Assembly: GCA_010015675.1 (NCBI GenBank)
Contig: ML976978.1
Location: forward strand, 1,767,316-1,800,235
Length of the DNA stretch: 32,920 nt
Direction: 5' to 3'
Source: Byssothecium circinans
Taxonomy: Eukaryota > Ascomycota > Dothideomycetes > Pleosporales > Massarinaceae
The notes beneath the pieces are model-generated. The model saw nothing but the letters and a program-made list of their open reading frames with translations, made no database searches and was not told where the DNA came from. Positions 18,459 to 28,800 of this stretch are shown here, piece by piece. The translations under genes were made by a program, and so were the position numbers. Every line of letters begins with the position of its first letter. Position 1 is the first letter of the stretch.

Positions 18459-18679
18459 TCGTTGCAAATGTTGACGTCTAGAGAGGTCGTACGCCCGGCC
18501 ACTATTGAGCTTTCGGCCAATAGGAGTGGCGTAAGCCTCATAAATGACTATTTATTTCAATTAAGGAAATATGATGTGGGAGAATTAAGGTTGAGATTCA
18601 TATTCAAGCACTACACTAAGCTTTCTTTGAATAAATGTTTAAGTTTCATTAACCATTAAACGACTCATCTCTTAGACCT

Positions 18680-19665
18680 TCATCCCTTTACCCTCTGCAG
18701 AGTAGTATTCAGTGCTAGCCCTCCCGTCTCCTCGCCATCCAGCACGCCCGCAATCGTGCCCACGCTCGCATTATCAAAGAACCCCTCATTAGCTGCTAGT
18801 TCTTCAAACTGCAGTTCTCTCTCTGATCCTTGTGGCAGTATCTGTACAGGCCAGATCAGGCACAGAATGTAGTATACTGAGGCTCACATACAGAAAGATA
18901 GCAAGAACCCGAGCTTGTACATGTTCTTGCTAGCCGTGGCAACGAATGGGGATTCGGGGATCTAGCGACTCCATGGATAGTGAATGCGACACCAGACAGC
19001 CAAGCAGCCAGCATGCGCAGGTTCCACCCTTTGTAGTATGAGTATGGACTCTTCGGCGAATTGTCGTACAGCGAGGGGACATGGAAGTTGTCCTTTCGGA
19101 TAGCCCAGTAATCCACTATCATGCAAGCGCAGATCGGCATCAAAAAGACAGTGTAAGAGCCCAGGAAAGTAAGGAATAAAGCTGCATTGGCGATGATTTT
19201 CCAGGGAACGAGTAATGGGACGAGTACCGCGCATAGCACTTGACCTCGCACGATGGTGAGCCAACGCGGAAAGATACCCGTCAAGTCAGCGCCAACAGGA
19301 AGCGAGTTGCTACCAGCGTTGGTGATGAGCACAGCTAACATCATGCCGAAGGATGCAAACACCATGCCTGCTCGCGCACCGGGGCCCCAGTACTGGTCGA
19401 GGATCGCATCGTATAAGTCCCACACATTCCAGTAACTCTTCCCTAGGACATTCGTAGCAGTGGCAGTAGTAGCGGTACCGAGGAACATGACCAGGACTTT
19501 GCTAATGAGAATACCAATGCCTTGGCTCTAGGTGACGTCGCTATAAGAATGGCCATAGCGTGCAATATCCGGCTGATTGATGAGAACAGGGGCCAGTGCG
19601 CCCATAATAGAGTTGATAGCCTGAATCATGGGCCACACGAGGTCCGACCCTGATAGCTATTTTTG
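18680..19665 (-). pseudogene. NCS1-family nucleobase/allantoin-type permease, truncated and decayed
   Basis: The C-terminal part of a Nucleobase:Cation Symporter-1 is clear: SDLVWPMIQAINSIMG, INQPDIARY, NAGSNSLPVGADLTGIFPR, CMIVDYWAIRK and GWNLRMLAAWLSGVAFTI, with several hydrophobic membrane segments. The N-terminal part is missing. Homology starts at about 19665, next to the helicase repeat. Damage includes a TAG (about 19529-19531) in place of a likely Trp, one missing base near 18955 and a TGA near 18892. Beyond the frameshift the sense resumes (KNMYKLGFLLSF..., ending in an acidic tail with LDGEETGGLAL) to a stop at 18680. It cannot make a transporter; the original substrate is unknown. 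Confidence 0.85.
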
Positions 19666-19734
19666 TGCTGTCGTGTAGGTGAATTTTCCTAACCAATATG
19701 ACGCGACGGATGAGGCCTAACCGAGAGGACGCGA

Positions 19735-19838
19735 CGGATTATGCCTAATCCGTGGCGGAACAGGTCTAGCGTCAGGGTTGCTAGCCCGAATCCGGGGCGC
19801 GGATAGGGATAATCCGTGGGAACGGGAGGGCTAATCCG
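19735..19838. repeat. Cluster of TAATCCG motifs with a palindrome
   Basis: CGGATTA-TGCC-TAATCCG (19735-19752) is a perfect 7-bp palindrome with a 4-bp centre. TAATCCG recurs at 19810-19816 and 19832-19838. GACGCGACGGAT occurs twice just outside. The copy near 25.9 kb retains the arrangement with RIP changes. It lies at the left end of the helicase unit. Confidence 0.6.
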
Positions 19839-20084
19839 TTCCACAGCGACACGTTCTCCCAACTAATTTTGTACGTAGCTATTGCTCAGCAGCATCAGGA
19901 GCACCGATCCCCCATCTTGCAGCTTCACCTTTTGCGTTGGTGACGGTCGAGGTGAGGGTAGACTCTCGCAGTAATGGAGTTCTGCTGGAACGCACGGTCG
20001 CCCGCAGCAACATCACCACAACCAAGCGCAACCCGCCGAAGGAGAAATGGCAGCCGAACCCAATCACCACTATCGTTTGAGAAG

Positions 20085-23000
20085 ATGGAAGAAAACTTTC
20101 AGTATCTTCGCGAGTATAAGGTGCTTATCTGTAGGGAGCATGCTACCAGTGTACAGAATCTAAACACGCATCTGCGTGATCATCACGCCGTAGCGAGCAA
20201 AGAGAGGGAGAGGATCGTAGAGTACTATAGGTACTGGTGGATTAAGAAGCCCGAGGACGTTAAACTACCGCCGCCGCTAGGTCTACTAATCAAGGAGCTA
20301 GGAGAGCCGCTCAATGGGCTTTAATGCGCTAAGGAAGATTGCAACTTCATCATGATTAATCTAGATAGGCTACGGAAGCACTGCAAGGGTGAGCACGGGT
20401 TGCTATAGAGGGGTAATATGAGCACGCTTTTCTAAAAAGTCAAGGTGCAGACGTTCTTCTAGGCTCGTGGGCAGCGGCAATATTTCGTCGTCAACGCAGC
20501 AGTCGCGTCGTCCGTCCCCTAAGAGGCGGCCAACGTCGTCCGTGCAAGGCTGGCCGAATGGGAGGTAACAACGCAAGCGCATAAAGAGGAGGCGCAGGTG
20601 ATGGACGTAGAGGCCGCGAAGACTAACAAGACTAGCTAGTTCAAGCGGACGGGATGGCTAGAGCATCTCATAAAGTGGAATCTAGCGCATCTTACACATT
20701 AGATCTAACTGCCCGATCAGGGTAAAGTGAGGCTGCAGCGCGCCGCGAAGCTAGTTAAGCTGCTAGTGGAGAGGAGCGTGGTCAGGCTATAGACGCTTAC
20801 ATAGGAAATAAGACGGTGGCTCTAGAGTATAAAGCAGTAGGAGGTTAATTAATAGCTAATAGCCTAACTATAGAACCTAGAGAGTTAGGCCCACTACGCT
20901 AGCTACATAGTTAAGTTCGTCTGCTACTTTCTGCGCATCGTGGCTAACAAGTAGGCGAGGATAGAACGAAGCGGCCGCGGTAAGGATAGCGATAGCGACG
21001 TAGATGGCAAGCAGGCGGATAAAGAGGACGTCTTAGATAATTAGAGCTCTAGGAGTAGTAGTAGTAGAAGTAATAGTAATAGTGATAGGGATAGCCACCC
21101 CCACCATTAAAGTAGACGCACAGAAGAGATAGATCTTATAAAAGATACGCGCGAGCTATTCTGCTAGAAGGGCCGTCAGAAGGAGCTAGTAGTAGCGCTG
21201 TAGGAGATACTTAAGGATAATAATAATAATAACGATAATTAAGAATCCTAGCTAGAGGCATTACTTACTGCACTTGCATCATTCATCTTTAAGTCCGTGG
21301 GTGATTGGCTATTCAGCAGCGGACTCATTCACTTTCTTGCCGTGTTGGGCATTGACGCTAAGGTGAATTGCTTGCGCACGGCAAAGAACTACTCATACAT
21401 ACTCGCTGGCATAGTATACTGCATAAGGGTGCTCACCATAGAGAAACTACTTCTAGCGGCGTACCGTAATGAGCAGACAGATGAGGACCAGGAACTCTTC
21501 TTACATACGAGAGAGAAGTATCTAGCCGACGGCTTATACAGTCTAATAAGCGAGGCGATTAGCTTACTAGCATATAGTAAGTACGTTGCGATAACGGCTA
21601 GCAACTTAAGTAATGCGTACTAGTTAAAGGACAAGAGGATCTTCTACTTAAACAGCCAACTAATCTACATCAGCCGTTTCCACAAGATGGCTTAGGACAT
21701 GGTGGCCGAAGCTAAGCAGATGCTATAAGAGGAGCTATTCTAGGTAGTAAAGGCTAAGGATTAGTTTGTTATTAAGCTAGAGCGGATCGTTAATGACGTT
21801 ACGTTCACGTAGTAAGGTATGTCTTTCGTTAAGTAGTGTAATAATAGTCTTAAGGATAAGCTTAAGTAGATGCTAACCTAGGCTAAGTAGAGTAAGTAAG
21901 GCCGTACACTTTAGTTAAGTAATAGCAGGTGGAACGTTAAGTAGGTAAAGTAGTACTTATGTTAAGTTAACTACTTCTTAACGCTACTAATAGTCTGCGT
22001 GCACATAACGTCTGGGCAGCTAGGTTAGGGGTTAGAAGTAATAATAATGCAGCATTAGAATAGGTTACTATAGGACCGCAACATCTTCATCATAGACGGG
22101 CAAGTGATGACAGTAGTCTGCTATCATAAGTTGCAGTCATAGTAGGATAAGCTAAAGGTGGTACTACGCTTTCTTCTACTATAGCTTAGGTAGGTTATAG
22201 TAATATACTTAGCATACTTATAGCTATTTTAGGAGTATCTAATGGTGTAGGTGCTTAGCGGCAGCTTTAGTGACTACGTGTAGGCTAATAAGTAGGGGCC
22301 ATAGGGGACAGATTAACTAACGCGAGCGCTCAGGTGGGAGATAGGTAAGAGACTTAGGGTTAAGCTGCATACGCTAGATTACTAGCACACGGCCGTTAGT
22401 ATTAGCTAGGTGGTAGTTAGGGAGTCGTTTAGCAAAGGGTATCAAGACAAGATTAGGGAGACGGAGGAGGCTGAGGTAGATAAGGAGAGAGAAGACTTAG
22501 TTAAGCTGTAGAGCACACGGACGATAATAATAGGAGTGGGGAACTATAGCGTGCTAATAGACATTGTTAAGCATCTTAGTATACGCTTGATTGAAGCTTT
22601 CTAGCTACTTAGCACGCTATGGCACCGCTTCTTAGGGTTTAAAGGGGGCAAGGGCAAGTAGAAAGAGGCATGGACTAGTAGTAGTAAGGTAAGCAAGGTA
22701 GGGAAGAGATAAGAGTATAGTAGTAGAGATAAGATTAGGGAGGAAGAGCTAGTACTATAGTAGAAGGGGACTTAGACGCAGGATGATTAAGATAAAGCTA
22801 TTAGGAAGGTAATGCAGCAGGTACTTAGTTAAGAAGAGGTTAGTTTCTAATTAGTTAAGCAGGAGCAGGCGCTACACGCGGTACTTAATAGATAGACGCT
22901 ACTTATCATCATACTTCTAATAGGCGGAGGTAAGAGTCTACTATTTAGTATACTAGCTTGCTTAGAGGGCGCCAGGATGATAGTAGTAGTAGTACCGTAT

Positions 23001-24482
23001 TAAGCGCTTATTAAGGACTTAGTAGGCTATATATAGAAGTGCAGCATTAACTATATAGAGTAGAAGTATGGTAAGAGTAACCTAGCAGCTATAGTAGTAG
23101 TTAGCGCGGACGTAGCAAGTAACATAATAAGTAATAGAAACTTCTTAGGCTACGTAAACATACTAAGTAGTAAGGGGCTACTAGAGTAGGTAGTAGTAGA
23201 TAAGAGTTATCTTATCTTTACGTTAAGTAACTAGCGGCTAAAGCTAAAGATATTAAAGAATCTTTAACTACTACTATACCTAATAGTACTACTTACGGCA
23301 ACGCTTCCACTAGTGTGAGAGGTAGAGCTGTACAGTAGTATGCTAATCTAGTGCGTAACGTACGTCTAAGTAAGTATAGTGCAGCCAAATACTTAGTATT
23401 TTATGTCGTGGTGCGAGCCTGGCAAGTTATAGAAGATAGCTATAGTAGTAGGTTAGTGATAGCAGTAGCTACTATAGGATAGGGGATAAAAGGGGGTCAT
23501 ATACTATCATAGTAAGAAGTAGTGTAAGGACATAGTAGAGGCGCTAGGATATGCGTACTATTACGCTAGGGTCCCTAACTAGGTAGAGCGGCTAGAGTAG
23601 TAGCTTAAGGATAGAGGGCTTATGGTAGCTATGTTAGCACTAGGGATAGGGGTAGACTTTCCTAGGGTAGTATATATACTGCACGTAGGGATGCTGTAGA
23701 GCATGATTAACTACGCGCAAGAAAGTAGGCGTAGAGGATAAGCTAGTAAGCAGGTAGATTTAGTAATCTTAGTAGAGCACAGTAAGGTAGAGCAGATAAT
23801 ATAGTAGAAGAGCAAGGACTTAGATATGCAGGTGATAGGCATGTTCTTGATTAGCGGTAGGTATTAATAAGGGCTAATGAGCAGCTACTTAGATGGCAAG
23901 AGGGTAGCGTGCAATGATATTAAGTTAGCTGGGTATGATAGGTGTGGGGAGGGGGTTCGCGAGTAGTAGGATTCATAGGGGGAGGCAAGCATAGAGTAAG
24001 AGCAGGTTTAAGGGGTAATAAAAGAGATGCGAGAGGGGTGTGCAATGTGCTAGATATTAGGAGAGGTAGGGACGGACAAGTGGCAGGAGCATAAGATAAT
24101 ATAGTATAAGGCGCAGCTAGGGTTAACTATAGTAGAGGTAGACAGGTTCTAGCAAGGGATACGTAACAGAGGTAGGAGTCATAGCTATTAGTAGTGCTAG
24201 GTTAGTTAGAAGTACTACGTAATAGGGGAGGATATCTATAATTAATGTTAATAGCTGAATGTAGTAGTACCGCTGGCAAGGGCTGCTACTAAGGTAGAGA
24301 TAGGGATTCAGATGATTCAAGGGTATAGATACAAAGGGGAGCTTAGTAGAGAGTAGCAGGAGTACGCTATATAGCTAGGGAAACGGCATAAGTAGTAAAT
24401 ATAGGGTGAATACTTTAGCAACGTAATAGTAGTTATAATAAAGGTGATACTATTTAAAAGAAGGTATAATACTATAGTATAA
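20085..24482 (+). pseudogene. OrsD-domain/RecQ-like helicase (telomere-linked-helicase type), copy A, broken by RIP
   Basis: One frame runs about 1465 codons from MEENFQYL; an upstream ATG at 19974 is an alternative start. The N-terminus has two zinc-finger-like segments (CREHATSVQNLNTHLRDHH and CAKEDCN...RKHCKGEH) resembling the OrsD family (PF12013). A Ser-rich linker follows (about 21045-21110). A superfamily-2 helicase core lies in the C-terminal third: Walker A-like IGGGKSLLF (about 22920), VVVDKSYLIF (box at 23199, Glu changed to Lys), TATLPLV and YAQES. The stops are TAG/TAA, with very few TGA. Helicases of this kind occur near fungal telomeres; a subtelomeric place here is inference. 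The 5' 400 bp are least mutated. Confidence 0.8.
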
Positions 24483-24730
24483 TAGAGAGGAATATAAGAG
24501 AAGTAGAAGTAAGAATTAAGTAAAAAAAAACAAAGTTTAAGATATAAAAATAGAAAAATAAATAAGAGTATAAAGACAAAAGGTAAACAAGTAAAGAATA
24601 AAAAAAGAAAGTAGAATAAAGTATAAATAAAGTTATTTAGAATATAATATAAAATTAAGGGGTAGAGAGTAATAAGAATATATAAGTTAAGAGAAAGTAA
24701 AAGATAAGTAGAATATAAGTAAAAAAAAGG
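24483..24730. other. AT-rich, C-poor tail of the helicase unit
   Basis: The plus strand is nearly devoid of C and rich in A, with short runs such as AAAAAAAAA. The same sequence follows copy B at 30639-30886. No gene is supported. The minus-strand Leu/Tyr/Phe-rich open frame across it reflects base composition. Confidence 0.6.
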
Positions 24731-24732
24731 TA

Positions 24733-25887
24733 ACATAAAGTACTACTAAACTACTTATACTACTAAACCGCCTATACTACTAAACTACCTATGATTCCTT
24801 AGCAACACTAACTCTATCTTCAACACGAAAATGCCTTAATAATAAAGGTCTGAACGACTCTAACATAAAGGTAGACTATAGCTTACCCTTAGCGCATATA
24901 ATAGAGGCTAATTCTAAAGCTATCAAAGCACTGCTAAGGCCTTTAACGTTAAGCCTCGCGTCCTTACTAAACGCGCTAAAGGAATACCGTTTCAACTAGA
25001 AATAGTACTAAACTGTTTAAAACTATCCTTGACTAAGTAGGAAACACTTATCCTATATATCCTTAACCTTAATTCACGAGGATTCGCGCCTACGTTAGAT
25101 AAAATATTGGATATAGCGAATAAACTACTGCGCGAGTAGGGTGGTAAGAAAGTAGGCATTAACTAGGTAGAATAGTTTATAAACTATTTAGAATAGTTAT
25201 AAATAGTTTAGAACTATTTAAAGGACTATTAGAGGGTACTATAGAAAGATCCTAAGGTAGTTAGCGCGTAGTTTAAGCTTGTATAGGATACTAAAGTAAA
25301 GTATAGCGTACATAATAATAATATACATAACTTTGATAAGACTAGCTTTTAGATAGGTATTATTAGCTCTATAAAAGTAGTTACTAGCTTAGAGAAGTAA
25401 GAAAGGCCTATAATAGTTTAGCTAGGTGATAAGGAGTAGGTAATAGATATCTAGAGTATATATTTAAATAGTATATTCACCCTACTATTTATTATATACA
25501 AAGGACGCGTCTATATCTCTTTATAGTACTAGGAAGCTAATATACCACGTAATTAGAAGCTCTTAGTCTTAGAGAATAGATAGACAACTAATAAGCTTAG
25601 TCTTATATAGTTAAAGCACTTTAATAAGCATACAAAGGTGAGAACTATTAGCGTCTATTAGTTGCTAATTTTAGATGGCCACGAAAGCTACCTAAATTAG
25701 GATTTCAAGGATTATTACTATGATAATAAGATCCTTACGCTCTATATGCTAGCGCACTCGTCACACATCCTTTAGCCGCTTAATGTGGTGTTATTCTCGC
25801 TGCTTAAGCGCAAGTACTCTAAGACTATTTAGAACTTAGCGCGCTAATACGTCTTTCACGTTAATAAGGAAGCGTTCTTACTAGCCT
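24733..25887 (+). mobile_element. pogo/Fot1 transposon copy 2, cut at the duplication joint
   Basis: The left terminus begins ACATAAAG after TA (24731-24732), followed by three tandem units of the form TACTACTAAACYRCC. The transposase frame opens at ATG 24831 with an HTH region and reaches past the second catalytic Asp. It ends abruptly at TACTAGCCT (25887), where helicase unit B starts. The right 0.7 kb is missing. The first catalytic position retains Asp (NFDKTSF) but the following Glu is Lys. Stops are many and RIP is heavier than in copy 3. Confidence 0.85.
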
Positions 25888-28800
25888 AACTAAGAGGACG
25901 CGATGGATTATGCCTAATCCGTGGTAGAATAGGTCTAGCGTCAGGGTCACTAGCCTAAATCTAGGGCGCGGATAGGGATAATCCATAGGAACGGGAGGGC
26001 TAATCTATTCTACAGCGACACGTTCTCCTAACTAATTTTGTATGTAGCTATTACTTAGTAGTATTAGGAGTACTAATCCCCTATCTTACAGCTTCACCTT
26101 TTATATTAGTGACAGTCAAGGCAAGGGTAGACTCTCATAGTAATAGAGTTCTACTAGAACGTACGGTCACCCACAGCAACATCACCATAACTAAGCGCAA
26201 CCCGCCGCAGGAGAAATAGCAGCCAAACCTAATCACCGCTATCGTTTAAGAAGATGGAAGAAAACTTTCAGTATCTTCGTAAGTATAAGGTGCTTATCTG
26301 TAAGGAGCATGCTACTAGTGTATAGAATCTAAACACGCATCTACGTAATCATTACGCTATAGTAAGTAAAGAGAGGGAGAGGATTATAGAGTACTATAGG
26401 TACTAGTAGATTAAGAAGCCTAAGGATGTTAAACTGCCGCCGCTGCTAGGTCCACTAATTAAGGAGCTAGGAGAGCCACTTAATAGGCTTTAATGCGCTA
26501 AGGAAGATTGTAACTTCATTACGATTAATCTAGATAGGCTATGGAAGCACTGCAAGGGTAAGCACAGGTTACTATAGAGGGGTAATATAAGCACGCTTTT
26601 CTAAAAAGTTAAAGTGCAGACGTTCTTCTAGGCTCGTAGGCAGCGGTGATATTTCGTTATTAACGCAGCAGTTAATAATAGCGCGTCATCCGTCCCCTAA
26701 GAGGCGGCTGACGTCGTCCATGCAAGGCTGGCCGAATAGGAGGTAACAATGCAGGCGCATAAAGAGGAGGCGTAGGTAATGGACGCAGAGGCCGTAAAGA
26801 CTAATAAGACTAGCTAGTTCAAGCGGACGGGATAGCTAGAGCATCTCGCGAAGTAGAATCTAGCGCATCTTACACATCAGATCTAACTACCTAATTAGGG
26901 TGAAGTAAGGCTGTAGCGCGCCATAAAGCTAGTTAAGCTACTAGTAGAGAGGAGCGTAGTCAGGCTATAGACACTTACACGGGAAATAAGATAGTGGCTC
27001 TAGAGTATAAAGTAGTAGGAGGTTAATTAATAGCTAATAGCCTAACTATAGAACCTAGAGAGTTAGGCCTACTACGCTAGCTATATAGTTAAGTTTGTCT
27101 GCTACTTTCTACGCATCATAGCTGATGAGCAGGCGAGGATAGAATGAAGCGGCTGCGGTGAGGATAATAATAGTAACGTAGACGGTGAGCAGGCGGATAA
27201 AGAGGACGTCTTAGATAATTAGAGCTCTAGGAGTAGCAGCGGTAGAAGTAATAGTAATAGTGATAGGGATAGCTACCCCTACTATTAAAGTAGACGCATA
27301 GAAGAGATAGATCTTATAAAAGATACGCGTAAGCTATTCTACTAGAAGGGCCGTTAGAAGGAGCTGGTAGTAGCGCTATAAGAGATACTTAAAGATAATG
27401 ATAATAATAATAATGATTAGGAATCCTAGCTAGAGGCATTACTCACCGCACTTGCATTATTCATCTTTGAGTCCGTGGGTGATTAGCCGTTTAGCAGCAG
27501 ACTCATTCACTTTCTCACCGTGTTGGGCATTGACGCTGAGGCGAATTACTTGTGCATGGTAAAGAACTACTTATATATACTTACTAGCATGGTATACTAC
27601 ATAAGGGTGCTCGCCATAGAGAAACTACTTCTAGCGGCGTGCCGTGACGAGCAGACGGACAAGGACTAGGAACTCTTCTTGCATGCGAGAGAGAAGTATC
27701 TGGCTGACGGCTCGTATAGTCTAATAAGTAAGGCGATTAGCTTGCTAGTATATAGTAAGTATATTATAATAATAGCTAGTAGCTTAGGTAATGCGTACTA
27801 GTTAAAGGATAAGAGGATCTTCTACTTAAACGGCTAACTGATCTATATCAGCTATTTCCGCAAGATGGCTTAGGACATGGTGGCTGAAGCCAAGCAGATA
27901 CTATAGGAGGAGCTATTCTAGGTAGTAAAGGCTAAGGATTAGTTTATCATTAAGCTAGAGTAGATCATTAATAACGTCACGTTTACGTGGTAAGGCATGT
28001 CTTTTATTAAGCAGTATAATAATAGTCTTAAGGACAAGCTTAAGTAGATGCTAACCTAGGCTAAGTAGAGTGAGCAAGGCCATACACTTTAGTTAAGTGA
28101 TAGCAGGTGGAACGTTAAGCAGGTAAAGTAGTACTTGCGTTAAGTTGACTGCTTCTTAATGCTACTAATAGTCTGCGTGCACATGACGTCTAGGCAGCTA
28201 GGTTAGGGGTTAGAAGTAACGACGATGTAGCATTAGAATAGGTTACTGCAGGACCGTAATATCTTTGTCATAGATGGGCAAGTGATGATAGTGGTCCGCT
28301 ATCATAAGTTATAGTCATAGTAGGATAAGCTAAAGGTAGTGCCGCGCTTTCTTTTACTGCAGCTTAGGCAGGTTATAGTGATGTACTTAGTATACTTACA
28401 GCCATTTTAGGAGTATCTAATAGTGCAGGTGCTTAGCGGCAGCTTTAGTAACTACGTGTAGGCCAATAAGCAGGGGCCGTAAGGGATAGATTGACTAACG
28501 CGAGCGCTTAGGCGGGAGATAGGTAAGAGACTTAGGGTCAAGCTACACACGCTGGATTACTGGCACACGGCCGTTAGTATCAGCCAGGTAGTAGTTAGGG
28601 AGTCGTTCAGCAAGGGGTATTAAGATAAGATTAGGGAGACAGAGGAGGCTAAGGTAGATAAGGAGGGAGAAGACTTAGTTAAGCTGCAGAGCGCGTAGAT
28701 AATGATGATGGGGGTAGGGAACTATAGCGTGCTAATAGATATTATTAAGCATCTTAGCATACGCTTAATCAAAGCTTTCTAGCCGCTTAGCACGCTGTGG

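Larger units (their letters stand above)
19715..25887 (+). repeat. Tandem duplication, left copy (helicase unit plus truncated pogo)
   Basis: The block aligns end to end with 25884-32043 in the same orientation. Both blocks contain the helicase relict, an AT-rich tail and the first 1.15 kb of a pogo element inserted at the same place. The copies meet at GCCT (25884-25887), shared by the internal pogo sequence and the left end of the unit. Copy lengths are about 6173 and 6160 bp. Differences are almost all transitions plus a few indels. Confidence 0.9.

Noticed and set aside
19715..24730. Helitron or Crypton identity for the helicase unit
   Set aside because: No HUH Rep motif and no tyrosine recombinase were seen; the N-terminus is OrsD-like and the helicase motifs are RecQ-like.
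24317..24736. Minus-strand 139-codon Leu/Tyr/Phe-rich open frame resembling a membrane protein
   Set aside because: It lies over the C-poor AT-rich tail and helicase end; composition alone removes stops on that strand, and the second copy of the repeat does not preserve it.
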